Translations under genes and position numbers: made by a program
In this document: in pieces, positions 37,098 to 45,123 of the stretch
Layout: every line of letters begins with the position of its first letter
Position numbering within the stretch: the stretch's first letter is position 1
The notes under the pieces: generated by a model
Database searches by the model: none
Told to the model about the DNA's origin: nothing
The model's input: the letters and a program-made list of their open reading frames with translations, nothing else
Origin: a virus
Virus record (IMG/VR): IMGVR_UViG_3300003324_000411
Location: 1-46,545 of that record
Strand: one strand, 5' to 3'
DNA: 46,545 bases

Positions 37098-38042
37098 TTA
37101 GTAACTTAAGTTTGGAGCTTTAATTGAGTTATCAGTGTCCTCATCCTCATCGTCATAGCTAAACGACTGCGGCGCAGAAGGCACAGGAGTCCAAGTCTTA
37201 CCACCATCAATCGACTGAAGTCTCTGTGAGCCATCCTTATTACGTGCATAGATAGGCTTCTGAGCCGGGACTGCAACAGAACCTTGACCTTGCTGAGGGC
37301 CATAGATCTGCTGCACTGCGTTCGAGGCAAAGTTGGACACCGCCGTTTGGTCAGGTCTATAGAACTGAGGCACAGCGGCATTCATTCCGTGCATCTGAGA
37401 CAAAGCCATTTGACCGATAAGCTTCTCTCTCGCGAGCTGTCGCTTCTGGTCAAAGGTCTCACCTCGGGCTGGCATCGGTGGCACTAACGCTCGGTCATTA
37501 TACACATCGTAGAGGCCCTGATTAGGAACCGCCATCACAGGTTTCTGCCCGGTAGCAATAAGTTGCGCCGTTCTTGGGTCTTGCATAGTTGCCACGATCC
37601 TCGGCACCTGCTCACTGATATTCTGAGGGTGTAAGGCTGCAATAATGGCCTGATTACGTGCAAGCTGAGCCCTAAAGGTTGCCGCAAGGCTTGGATCGTT
37701 GGCTAACGATGGCACCTGACGAGCTTGGTCCATCTGATTTAGTGTCCAAGAAAGGTTCTGCCCGGCGGTCTGCTGAGCTTGAATCTGTTGAGCTAACGCA
37801 GCTTGTCGCTGAGCCTCAGCTTGCCTTTGCACTGCCTGAGCATCCCACATTGGCTGTTGAGCGGCAACTTTTGACATCTGTTGCTGAATGATAAGTCTTC
37901 GAAGGACCTCCTGCTGAGCGAGACGCTCTTGCTGCATCCTTTCTTGTATCAAGGCTGCCCGACCTCGTTGCACAACGTTACCAAGGTTCTGCAACGCGTT
38001 CCGTCTAACGTAGGTATCGTCTTTATAGTGTAGTTCAGCCAT
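37098..38042 (-). CDS. Internal virion protein, Gln-rich
   Basis: The 314-residue protein has a very Gln/Ala/Arg-rich coiled-coil half (residues 25-110, such as RRLIIQQQMSKVAAQQPMW). A Pro-rich middle and an acidic end (YDDEDEDTD) follow. It lies between the 227- and 1670-residue genes, one base from the latter, as the ejected-protein set of podoviruses would. Confidence 0.65.
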   Translation of the reverse strand: MAELHYKDDTYVRRNALQNLGNVVQRGRAALIQERMQQERLAQQEVLRRLIIQQQMSKVAAQQPMWDAQAVQRQAEAQRQAALAQQIQAQQTAGQNLSWTLNQMDQARQVPSLANDPSLAATFRAQLARNQAIIAALHPQNISEQVPRIVATMQDPRTAQLIATGQKPVMAVPNQGLYDVYNDRALVPPMPARGETFDQKRQLAREKLIGQMALSQMHGMNAAVPQFYRPDQTAVSNFASNAVQQIYGPQQGQGSVAVPAQKPIYARNKDGSQRLQSIDGGKTWTPVPSAPQSFSYDDEDEDTDNSIKAPNLSY

Positions 38043-38046
38043 ATGT

Positions 38047-38730
38047 TTATCCTTCTTCTACCCAGTTATAGTTGTAGTCGTAGCTTGGCGGCGGAGGCTC
38101 GTAACTTTGCGCAGGGACCGGCGTATAATTACCATACGCTCCACCGGTCGCCATGTTCGGTGAAGGCGTGCCTTGGTTATACTTAGAATAATCTGTAGAG
38201 CCACCGCCAAGGCTAGAGATCGCTTGACCAATCTCTGACAAGGTGTCCCAGCTATGCTGTGCATCGTACATCCGATAAGGAAAGACCGATGCTGTTCCGC
38301 CAGCGAAGTTCTCAATCTGGTTGAGTGCATGTTGAGTTTGGATGTTTTGAATCGCTTGCTGTAAGGCCCAGTCGCTATACGCACCTAATCTCGCCCTATT
38401 CGCACCTTGTAGCTTAGCTGTGGCTGCCTCTCTAGCCGGGTTGCCAGATGGCTGACCATGAGTGCTGACAGCTAGGGGAGCTTGTAGAATCTGGTTGTAG
38501 CGCTGATTCCTGAGCGCTGCACCTTGAGCCATCTGCTGCTGAGCGGTGCCTAGGTCGGCAGTCCCTCCTCGCTGGTTGAAAACTTGACCTGCTTGCTGCC
38601 TGTAGGCTGCTTGGCGACGCATCTCTGCGTCATAGGCATCCTTCATGGCCCATTTGTCAAGGAGAGCGGCCCAACCTTGTAGCTCACCTCCTGCGATGTT
38701 AGCGTACATTCCTACTCCGGCGGTACTCAT
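38047..38730 (-). CDS. Internal virion protein
   Basis: The 227-residue product has an Ala/Gln-rich helical N-terminal half (MKDAYDAEMRRQAAYRQQAG; QQQMAQGAALRNQRYNQILQ) and a Gly/Tyr/Pro-rich C-terminus (SYEPPPPSYDYNYNW). Composition and place match T7 gp14/15-like ejected proteins. The exact equivalent is uncertain. Confidence 0.65.
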   Translation of the reverse strand: MSTAGVGMYANIAGGELQGWAALLDKWAMKDAYDAEMRRQAAYRQQAGQVFNQRGGTADLGTAQQQMAQGAALRNQRYNQILQAPLAVSTHGQPSGNPAREAATAKLQGANRARLGAYSDWALQQAIQNIQTQHALNQIENFAGGTASVFPYRMYDAQHSWDTLSEIGQAISSLGGGSTDYSKYNQGTPSPNMATGGAYGNYTPVPAQSYEPPPPSYDYNYNWVEEG

Positions 38731-38736
38731 AAGATT

Positions 38737-39363
38737 TTAGTAATGTCCGACAACTGCTGCTCCGGGACTGTTATAGTCATTGTTCGGCTGCTGTATATAC
38801 GACGGAGCTTGATTCCTGTTAATCAGCTGACTGTCGTAATACTGCTGTGCGATAGACCCAAACATGTTTGCCAAAGGTGCGAACGTTGAAGGGGCTGTAA
38901 ATGAGGCAGCTTGAGCCGTAGCGTTACGTGCTGCGCTCGCCGGGTCAGCACTTTGATAAAGCTGATTAAGCAAGTTCTCCTTTTGGCCTTCGACTTGGCG
39001 ACGAAGTTGCTGTGCTTGACTAATGCCTTGGTCGACAATCTCTTGCTTACTCTGATTCGTCGTATCTTGTAGCTTGCTCCACTGAGCATTCGCCGTGCCT
39101 GATCTTAACAGCCCACGATTCGCAAGGTTAAACAAGATCTGGTTCCTCGTGTTATGATACTGCTGGCTAAGCTGCGGTAAGGCAAAGTCTTGGTAGGCCT
39201 TCGCCCTCTGGTTATAGAAGTCATCGTCAAAGCCACTGAACGCCTTATCTATGGAGGCAGTTCCTTGAGTTATCGCTGCTTGACGTTTCTTCTCTGCCGC
39301 TGCTGCTGACGGAGCGTAGTCTGTGTCACCTCCGAATGCTAACTCACTAATAGCAAAACCCAT
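38737..39363 (-). CDS. Internal virion protein, gp14-like
   Basis: The 208-residue product has the signature stretch of ejected proteins of T7/phiKMV-type phages: AFSGFDDDFYNQRAKAYQDF, QLSQQYHNTRNQILFNLANR, GLLRSGTANAQWSKLQD. It forms part of the DNA-ejection channel in relatives. It is tightly packed between its neighbours. Confidence 0.7.
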   Translation of the reverse strand: MGFAISELAFGGDTDYAPSAAAAEKKRQAAITQGTASIDKAFSGFDDDFYNQRAKAYQDFALPQLSQQYHNTRNQILFNLANRGLLRSGTANAQWSKLQDTTNQSKQEIVDQGISQAQQLRRQVEGQKENLLNQLYQSADPASAARNATAQAASFTAPSTFAPLANMFGSIAQQYYDSQLINRNQAPSYIQQPNNDYNSPGAAVVGHY

Positions 39364-39364
39364 A

Positions 39365-39739
39365 CTACAGATCCTTTACAAAGAAGTCATAGGTTCCCCC
39401 ATTAGCATACCCCAATGACTTCATAATAGGGTAAAAGGGGCTATGTTTAGGCACTGGAAAGCAGACACCACGTCCGCCATTCATCGCTACATGATTCTCA
39501 ACCCTGTTAATAAGGCTAAGGCTCTCACGAGCTTGTAGCTCCTTAGTCGAAAGCCAAGCCATGACTATCGGACGACCGGGAGCGCCGATACTGAAGTAGC
39601 CTACTAGCTTGCCGTCCTTAACTATCGGGTGAGTTGGCAAAAATACGCCATGGTCGTCAGCCTTGGCTAACTCTACCAAGGCCTTATGGTCCTCGTGTGT
39701 GCACCCTGGCTTTATCCAAGCAAACTTACTACTTATCAT
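39365..39739 (-). CDS. gp13-like / GNAT-fold protein
   Basis: The 124-residue product ends with GYANGGTYDFFVKDL and has SPFYPIMKSLG before it, in the manner of GNAT-like domains. Podoviruses commonly have such a protein between nozzle and ejected proteins (T7 gp13 family). No acetyl-CoA loop is clear, so an enzymatic role is not claimed. Confidence 0.55.
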   Translation of the reverse strand: MISSKFAWIKPGCTHEDHKALVELAKADDHGVFLPTHPIVKDGKLVGYFSIGAPGRPIVMAWLSTKELQARESLSLINRVENHVAMNGGRGVCFPVPKHSPFYPIMKSLGYANGGTYDFFVKDL

Positions 39740-40926
39740 CGTTCGGCCTTGTTATAGTGGAACAGGACTGTGCTGATATGGGCAGGTCCCGTCCACGTTG
39801 GGTCGCCCACGATCTTTAACTTGAAATGAGTACCTTGTTGGCTAAAATTGATATGCTTTAGGTCAAAGGTCGAGTCCTTCTTAGCGTCACCTTGTGGAGT
39901 TGGCGTCGTAAAGATAAGCGTTAAGGCTCCACCCGAAGGATACATGCCACCATAGACCTTCCAGCCACCTTCGGCACCAATGTCAATGCCTTGTGCGAAC
40001 TTATTCAGCTTAGGAGTTCCATCCGCCAGCCATGGCAACTCAAAGACCGGAGCTGTCGCATCATAGGTGTTATTGTCAGCACCTCCATAAAGTATATGAC
40101 CGCCGTCGGATGCTCGGCAATAGACCTGATTATTAAAGACTACGAACTTAATCGGCGTAAACGTCGTGCCTTGTGAGTCGACTGGCAAATAGGTCGACCA
40201 AGCAGTAATCTTGTCGGAGGTAAAGCGGCTTAGAACGTAAATCTTACCATTAAGATAAGCCCAGTAGCGCTTCCCTTCAGGTATGACTATCGAGCAACAG
40301 GTTGAGGCCGATGCAGTCAAGAGGTCAGCCTGAACTAACGAGTCAATCGCCAGTCCAATGTCATCCACATACGCATTAAGCGTGACCTCTCTAGGTCGAA
40401 GGCTACGGAAGCCCGTGCGGTCCAGAAATATGACATCATAATCCCCAATACTTCGAACCGACAACGGGGCTTCCGTGCCTATGTTTTCGAGCGTCTGTAC
40501 TAAGTTGAAAAGGCTAGGGTCTGCGTCGACCGTCCAAATTTGGACCGTCTTGGTCGCCAAGATGATAAGGCGACCTTGCATCTGAGCAAAGGCCTTAACT
40601 AAGTCCTGAGTTCCAAATTGAGTAAGGTAATCCTCAAACCCTGCGCCAGGGGCTTGCTCTTCGAACTCAGTCGGGTCGCTATTGTCAGAGAAAACATAGC
40701 GGCTACTGAGCCCTACGTATTCCCGATTCTTAAAAGTGAAGCACACAGTCGGATTGAGGTTATTAAACACTCCCATGCCGAGCGTAAAGGGAAACGCAGC
40801 CGTGGCGACTTCTAAGGTCCAGCTATCGCCAATAGCCCAGTCATCAGAGAACCCTATCTGCCAGCGTTCTCCGTAACCCGGCACCTCGGCGACTCCACCA
40901 GCGAAAGCGAAATTAGTTACAGCCAT
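39736..40926 (-). CDS. Tail nozzle protein, second part
   Basis: The 396-residue product resembles the C-terminal half of podovirus nozzle/DNA-stabilising proteins: GRLIILATKTVQIWTVDADP, IGTEAPLSVRSIGDYDVIFL, then GKRYWAYLNGKIYVLSR as short propeller-like repeats. It directly follows the 560-residue protein that looks like the first half, so the nozzle is split in two genes here. It ends four bases into the next gene. Confidence 0.7.
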   Translation of the reverse strand: MAVTNFAFAGGVAEVPGYGERWQIGFSDDWAIGDSWTLEVATAAFPFTLGMGVFNNLNPTVCFTFKNREYVGLSSRYVFSDNSDPTEFEEQAPGAGFEDYLTQFGTQDLVKAFAQMQGRLIILATKTVQIWTVDADPSLFNLVQTLENIGTEAPLSVRSIGDYDVIFLDRTGFRSLRPREVTLNAYVDDIGLAIDSLVQADLLTASASTCCSIVIPEGKRYWAYLNGKIYVLSRFTSDKITAWSTYLPVDSQGTTFTPIKFVVFNNQVYCRASDGGHILYGGADNNTYDATAPVFELPWLADGTPKLNKFAQGIDIGAEGGWKVYGGMYPSGGALTLIFTTPTPQGDAKKDSTFDLKHINFSQQGTHFKLKIVGDPTWTGPAHISTVLFHYNKAER

Positions 40927-40929
40927 AAA

Positions 40930-42612
40930 TTAAGAACCTTGAAAGATGATTGTAAAGTCAACTGACACAGGCGGCAAAGCACCGGAATTAGCAGTGCATC
41001 TCCAAACACCTTGACCAGTAGCAGGTATCACGGTTCCATGGGTTCTATTATTAGTATCCCCAACTGAACCTGTAGTGCCACCACTTATAACTCCAGGGAG
41101 ACTGAAGTAAATAGTATTAGCCGATAAAGGTGTGTCCAACTTAGTGCTACACAAAATACCATTTGGATTACTAACCTCATGCCACGTATAAGTTACAGGT
41201 CCCGGTGCTCCAGAGACAATGGCTTTATTAGAGGCATACTGTGTAGTTTGACCTGTTTGGGGGTGAGAGATAACAGTAGAAAACTGCATCTTTATAGCGA
41301 ATGTAGGTAAAACTGTTCCTACAAAAGCAGCTACCGTCATAGTACCTGTCGTTGTTACACTCAAATTATAAGTAAAGGCACCAAAGCCATCTGGCGCTAT
41401 CACTGTAATGTCAGCTCCAGATGAGTTAGCTGCCGTGTAGCCCGTTAGATATGTGTTATTGTTAATAGCCGTGACAACATCCACTGCGGTCTGATGCAAG
41501 CTAGTGTTGTAAGAAATAGCCCCATTAGTTAAGTCAACCGTCCCTGTGCCATCTGCGTTCTGTGGGGCACTAACCTGAATCGTATCTCCGCCAGCACCTC
41601 CCGTGATCGTAAACGAAGCCTTAGCCGCAGTCTCGGGCACTCCTGGATAATCCTGATCAATTAGTTTTGCTCCGATAAGGCCGTTGTCTGAATCCTTACT
41701 AACCGTCGGTATAAAGTGCACACCTCCTGGACTCATTACAAGAGTGGACCCGGCTAAGGCAGTTCCAGTTTGATTCGCTTGAGTCAAGGCATTCTTATTA
41801 GCCACTGCTCGCCAACCTAGATAAGAGTCATTTGTTGCAGCTAAATTGTTGATCTGATCAGCAAGGTCTTGAGATAAGTCACTTATAGTCTCATTTCCAG
41901 TTGATAGGATAATAACTCGTCCATTGCGTGATGGCGCGATTATATCTCCATCATAGTAACAGAACACCGAGCCGTTGTTGAATCGAGCAATAGCAAAGGC
42001 CTTACCAAGAAAGTTGTCAGAGTAAACAAGCTCAGTCATGAAAATGTTCAAGGCCTCAGTATTGCCGTTAGGCGGCTCTAAGACTTGGTACCCAACTCCC
42101 ACAGGTAGAACCGTTGCATTACTCCAGGCACAGTTGCCATCAGAATTTGTTACACCTTCATTAGTGCCAACGTTTGCATAGCGAAAGTCATGGGGTCCAA
42201 CCAAGGTAATGACATACGTGCCATTATAATTCCCAGCAACGGCATTGGTTAGTCCAGAAATAGTGACTTGCATTCCGGCCTGTAGAAACTGATTTGGAGG
42301 GTAGGGAGTATTTAACGTAAGCACCGCAACGTTAGCTGCGCGTTGTCGAGTTTTAATAGGAATTGTCAACGGCAACGAGCCGAACGTTATAAGACCTGAA
42401 TCTGTGTCTTGTAAGCCAAAACTATAGTTCGGATAAGCTCCCGTAGCGTCCCGCACAAAGGCCTTACGTTTCTCAAACTGACCTCCGGGATTAATATGAC
42501 CGTCTTGCGCCGTAAGCAAGGTGCCAGGCACAAGGCTCAAGGCATCACGGCGAGAATCAAGGCCATACTTAAAATTCTCAAGGACTAAAGACTTTTGAAT
42601 GCTATTCGCCAT
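40930..42612 (-). CDS. Tail nozzle protein, first part (tail tubular protein B-like)
   Basis: The 560-residue product opens with the tubular-protein-B pattern: NFKYGLDSRRDALSLVPGTL, then AQDGHINPGGQFEKRKAF (about residues 14-51). An insertion of Thr/Asn/Gly-rich beta-sandwich domains follows, and the frame ends with an Ig-like fold. The rest of the nozzle is in 39736-40926. The dispersed palindrome lies directly upstream. Confidence 0.75.
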   Translation of the reverse strand: MANSIQKSLVLENFKYGLDSRRDALSLVPGTLLTAQDGHINPGGQFEKRKAFVRDATGAYPNYSFGLQDTDSGLITFGSLPLTIPIKTRQRAANVAVLTLNTPYPPNQFLQAGMQVTISGLTNAVAGNYNGTYVITLVGPHDFRYANVGTNEGVTNSDGNCAWSNATVLPVGVGYQVLEPPNGNTEALNIFMTELVYSDNFLGKAFAIARFNNGSVFCYYDGDIIAPSRNGRVIILSTGNETISDLSQDLADQINNLAATNDSYLGWRAVANKNALTQANQTGTALAGSTLVMSPGGVHFIPTVSKDSDNGLIGAKLIDQDYPGVPETAAKASFTITGGAGGDTIQVSAPQNADGTGTVDLTNGAISYNTSLHQTAVDVVTAINNNTYLTGYTAANSSGADITVIAPDGFGAFTYNLSVTTTGTMTVAAFVGTVLPTFAIKMQFSTVISHPQTGQTTQYASNKAIVSGAPGPVTYTWHEVSNPNGILCSTKLDTPLSANTIYFSLPGVISGGTTGSVGDTNNRTHGTVIPATGQGVWRCTANSGALPPVSVDFTIIFQGS

Positions 42613-42614
42613 AA

Positions 42615-42639
42615 GTATTGTTCAGTTACTGAGCAAGAC
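42615..42639. repeat. Dispersed 25-bp palindrome, copy 10
   Basis: The arms are GTATTG and CAAGAC around the core TTCAGTTACTGAG. It overlaps the last codons (GLAQ) and stop of 42626-43015 and lies two bases before the nozzle gene start. Confidence 0.85.
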
Positions 42640-43015
42640 CCATTCGGGCTCGATAGAAAGTGTTCGAGCCATAATTAGGTACCACTACCGTAGGATTTGT
42701 CGAAGACAACGTCAGCTGAAAGTTCTCTTGCGGATACGCCGTCCAATTAGTTAAGTCTGGACTAGACTCAATAAAAAAGCGTTCATCTCCAAACAGCTCT
42801 ATGGCGGCTAACTGGAACGCAGGACCGTCGTAGCTACTAACTTGTGGGGTCCCATAGCCTCCACTCGCACTCACGAGGGCCGCATTCGGCCATGAGACCA
42901 CACACAAGTCAGTGACATTCGTAGCCGTAATGCTTAATGAAGCCGGGATTACTTGAATCCCTAGCAGTCGCAGCAACACACAGATTAGCAAAACGGCTAC
43001 TATAAACTTTTTCAT
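42626..43015 (-). CDS. Secreted protein with verrucomicrobial-type C-terminal module
   Basis: The 129-residue product begins with a signal peptide or anchor (MKKFIVAVLLICVLLRLLGI). The rest matches the small beta module common at the ends of secreted Verrucomicrobiota proteins: FFIESSPDLTNWTAYPQ (80-96), then NTFYRA (118-123). The module is normally part of longer host proteins, so this looks host-derived. It lies between the nozzle and the secreted zinc-ribbon gene. A role in surface attachment or receptor blocking is speculative. Confidence 0.65.
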   Translation of the reverse strand: MKKFIVAVLLICVLLRLLGIQVIPASLSITATNVTDLCVVSWPNAALVSASGGYGTPQVSSYDGPAFQLAAIELFGDERFFIESSPDLTNWTAYPQENFQLTLSSTNPTVVVPNYGSNTFYRARMGLAQ

Positions 43016-43486
43016 CTATTGAGTGCCTTTGGGCGTGTTCTTTACTACTACCATTCGGCTCTCATGGAAGTCCTCGCCGCATTTCTTGCAGTGGTACGCT
43101 AACAAGTAGGCCGTCGAGATGTCCATAGCCGTAATCTGCTCACCGCTTTTCGTAATCTTGGCTCTAACCTTCGGATTATGGCAGTGCGGACACTCCTTAT
43201 AGACCCTGGACTTGAGATTTATTGGCTTCTCGATGTCCTTAGCCAGCGACGGTCCAGCCATTTCCGCCACAATTCGTTCAAGGTTCGCGACTCGTCTCTG
43301 TAGCTCAGCGTACTGAGCTAAAGTGAACGCTGGCGAGCCCGTTTCCCTTAGTCTATTGACTCGGTCCTCAAGATGTTGTAGCCTCGACTCTACCACTGAG
43401 GGGACCTGAGGTCCTCCTGGCGGTGTCGGAGGTTCACCTGCTCTAACAGTCAAGGCTACAAGAGATAAAAACGCAATAATCTTCAT
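43016..43486 (-). CDS. Secreted or anchored zinc-ribbon protein
   Basis: The ATG at 43484-43486 gives 156 residues with a signal peptide (MKIIAFLSLVALTVRAGE), a Pro-rich linker, a coiled coil (residues 32-77, ESRLQHLEDRVNRLRE and so on), and a zinc ribbon with CPHC (99-102) and CKKC (133-136). An exported zinc ribbon is unusual. Longer versions of the frame start inside the upstream gene and lack the signal peptide at their N-terminus. Its start overlaps the stop of the 59-residue gene (ATGA). Confidence 0.65.
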   Translation of the reverse strand: MKIIAFLSLVALTVRAGEPPTPPGGPQVPSVVESRLQHLEDRVNRLRETGSPAFTLAQYAELQRRVANLERIVAEMAGPSLAKDIEKPINLKSRVYKECPHCHNPKVRAKITKSGEQITAMDISTAYLLAYHCKKCGEDFHESRMVVVKNTPKGTQ

Positions 43487-43662
43487 TTTGGTGGCACTGA
43501 GGGGATTCCAAAGGCACTGTACGGCTTTAAGTCCTTGAACAACGTGATAAAATCGTCTAGTGTGGCACCTTTTTTCTGCCATAACTGAGCGACTTGCACT
43601 GCCAACTCGGGTCCGTACTTAGCCGCGAGTATAACTAGTGCCTCAATAGCTGCTTCTGACAT
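43483..43662 (-). CDS. Small helical protein, 59 residues
   Basis: The ATG at 43660-43662 has one of the few good Shine-Dalgarno sequences here, AAAGGAG (43672-43678), nine bases upstream. The peptide (MSEAAIEALVILAAKYGPEL, AQLWQKKGATLDDFI) resembles short proteins found in phage lysis blocks. It is coupled to the zinc-ribbon gene. Confidence 0.65.
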   Translation of the reverse strand: MSEAAIEALVILAAKYGPELAVQVAQLWQKKGATLDDFITLFKDLKPYSAFGIPSVPPK

Positions 43663-43663
43663 G

Positions 43664-44044
43664 TTACTTGGCTCCTTTCTGCCTAAAGTTAGCAATTAAC
43701 GAGACCAAAGCAGCCCCTGACTGACCGACTTTCGAGGTTGCCTCTACTACGCTATTGCTATTATCCGGCGAATTTACTGCCAAATAGGCATTGACAGCAT
43801 CTCGCGCCACAAGTTGTGCTTGGTAATAAGTCTCGTAGGCATTCTGAACAAGGTTAATCTGTTCAACAGTCACCCCGTTCGTGCTCTTTACCCAGTCCGC
43901 CCAAGCAAGCATCGAGGTGTTCACTGTCGCTATGAGCGATCCCTCGACCTTGTAAGCCACTGTAGTTGGTGTCGTGCTCTGACAAGCCGCTATCGCGACC
44001 AGTAGCCAAACACCCATAAAGCCATAAAGAAATAAGTTCTTCAT
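43664..44044 (-). CDS. Small lipoprotein, possible spanin-like
   Basis: The ATG at 44042-44044 gives 126 residues with a lipobox (AIAAC, cysteine near residue 21) after a Phe/Leu/Val core. The rest is helical (AWADWVKSTNGVTVEQINLV, YYQAQLVARDAVNAYLA). Outer-membrane spanin subunits of phages are small lipoproteins, but usually shorter and Pro-rich. A superinfection-exclusion lipoprotein is the alternative. An upstream in-frame start at 44086 runs into the 44053-44114 hairpin and is unlikely. Confidence 0.6.
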   Translation of the reverse strand: MKNLFLYGFMGVWLLVAIAACQSTTPTTVAYKVEGSLIATVNTSMLAWADWVKSTNGVTVEQINLVQNAYETYYQAQLVARDAVNAYLAVNSPDNSNSVVEATSKVGQSGAALVSLIANFRQKGAK

Positions 44045-44052
44045 AATCAAAG

Positions 44053-44114
44053 AAGGGTCGCCCAGCCTAGCATAAGGAAAGTCCACAACCTTACACTAAA
44101 CTTAGGCGACCCTT
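44053..44114 (-). promoter_or_regulatory. Large hairpin between two late genes
   Basis: AAGGGTCGCC and GGCGACCCTT (44053-44062 and 44105-44114) pair perfectly over 10 bp. A second stem TAAGG/CCTTA can form inside. It lies upstream of the lipoprotein gene on the transcribed strand. It could be a processing site or partial terminator; there is no T run. Confidence 0.55.
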
Positions 44115-44123
44115 GCATCCGGG

Positions 44124-44504
44124 TTATGGGGTGGGAGGTGGAGGAACCTCAACGGTCTCAGCACCTTGAGCCGCTGCCGCTTTCAACGCTGCCGCGATTG
44201 CCTTGATATGGTCAATCTGAGGCTGAACGTCCGGCGGCACTGTGATCTTAGCCAAGGCTGCGGTCAACGCATTCTCAATCTGAGTCGCAGCATCCGTAAG
44301 GTCACCTTGAATCTCCGCATCCAAGTCTGCAATTGTTGCCATAAGTTTTATCTCCATTTCGTTAAGTGTCCGCAAGATCTGGCACAAGGCTCTCTCTAGC
44401 CGACACTCAAGGTTGTAAAGGTCTTGTTGAGTAGCCGGACGAGAAGAAGACCTAGTGACTTCTCGTTCAGATTCGTCCTTTGGACTATAAAGTTTATGCT
44501 GCAT
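44124..44504 (-). CDS. Coiled-coil hypothetical protein in the lysis block
   Basis: The 126-residue product is charged and helical (LECRLERALCQILRTLNEME) with an Ala-rich second half (AAALKAAAAQGAETVEV) and a Pro-rich tail. It overlaps the holin-like gene by 11 bases. There is no membrane span. It may be a virion or lysis accessory protein. Confidence 0.6.
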   Translation of the reverse strand: MQHKLYSPKDESEREVTRSSSRPATQQDLYNLECRLERALCQILRTLNEMEIKLMATIADLDAEIQGDLTDAATQIENALTAALAKITVPPDVQPQIDHIKAIAAALKAAAAQGAETVEVPPPPTP

Positions 44505-44796
44505 CTTTGTCCTTAGGTTGCACTTTAGCCAAAGGGTTTAAAGAGATCTTCTGCGGCTCACCCACAAATGGCGGGTTAGAATCGTCGGTTGGCGGCAGAG
44601 GGTTATTATTCCACCACTGCAAGAACCTGACCATACCGTTGCCAAAGAACTGCGCCTCAACCGAGGTCCAGAAGGTTGACGACCAGATCGGCGTGCCTAC
44701 TTTCCATGCCACAAAGGAGGCAATCAGTGCCGAGGTCCCACCATGTATCAGCACCTCAATCCCACCTCTCAACCATTTACGTGTCTTATTACTCAT
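44494..44796 (-). CDS. Putative holin-like membrane protein
   Basis: The 100-residue product has one clear membrane span (HGGTSALIASFVAWKVG, about 19-35) and a second weak amphipathic stretch around residues 45-63. A Pro/Lys-rich cytoplasmic-type tail follows. Size, position and the charged N-terminus (MSNKTRKWLRGG) fit a holin. No specific family is proven. Confidence 0.5.
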   Translation of the reverse strand: MSNKTRKWLRGGIEVLIHGGTSALIASFVAWKVGTPIWSSTFWTSVEAQFFGNGMVRFLQWWNNNPLPPTDDSNPPFVGEPQKISLNPLAKVQPKDKDAA

Positions 44797-44802
44797 AGGC
44801 TT

Positions 44803-45108
44803 TTACTTAAATACCAATTTTAACAGCTCCAAAGCTACAATCGAAAGCACACTTGTAAGCACTGTTCCTAGTAGCTTTGTATTGCGCATACTCCGTTCTT
44901 TCATTGCTGCAATTTCGTATGTCAGCTTATCTACCGCCTCTAGTCTTTGAGTGAGCTTTTCCATAGCGTTACTTAGAGCTTGTCGTTTCTCTTGCTCGCT
45001 CATTAGATAACTGATCACATGTGCAACATTTTGCACTAACTGTTCGATGTGCGGGTTCTCCAGAATAGTGTCTCTTATCCGCCTTAGTTCGTCCAGATTC
45101 ATGCTCAT
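44803..45108 (-). CDS. XhlA-like membrane-anchored coiled-coil protein
   Basis: The 101-residue product has a charged coiled-coil body (LSNAMEKLTQRLEAVDKLTY) and a single C-terminal span (LLGTVLTSVLSIVALELLKLVF). This matches the layout of XhlA-type proteins that help holins. It precedes the holin-like gene by a few bases. No family search was possible. Confidence 0.55.
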   Translation of the reverse strand: MSMNLDELRRIRDTILENPHIEQLVQNVAHVISYLMSEQEKRQALSNAMEKLTQRLEAVDKLTYEIAAMKERSMRNTKLLGTVLTSVLSIVALELLKLVFK

Positions 45109-45123
45109 TCATTTCGTTATGTT

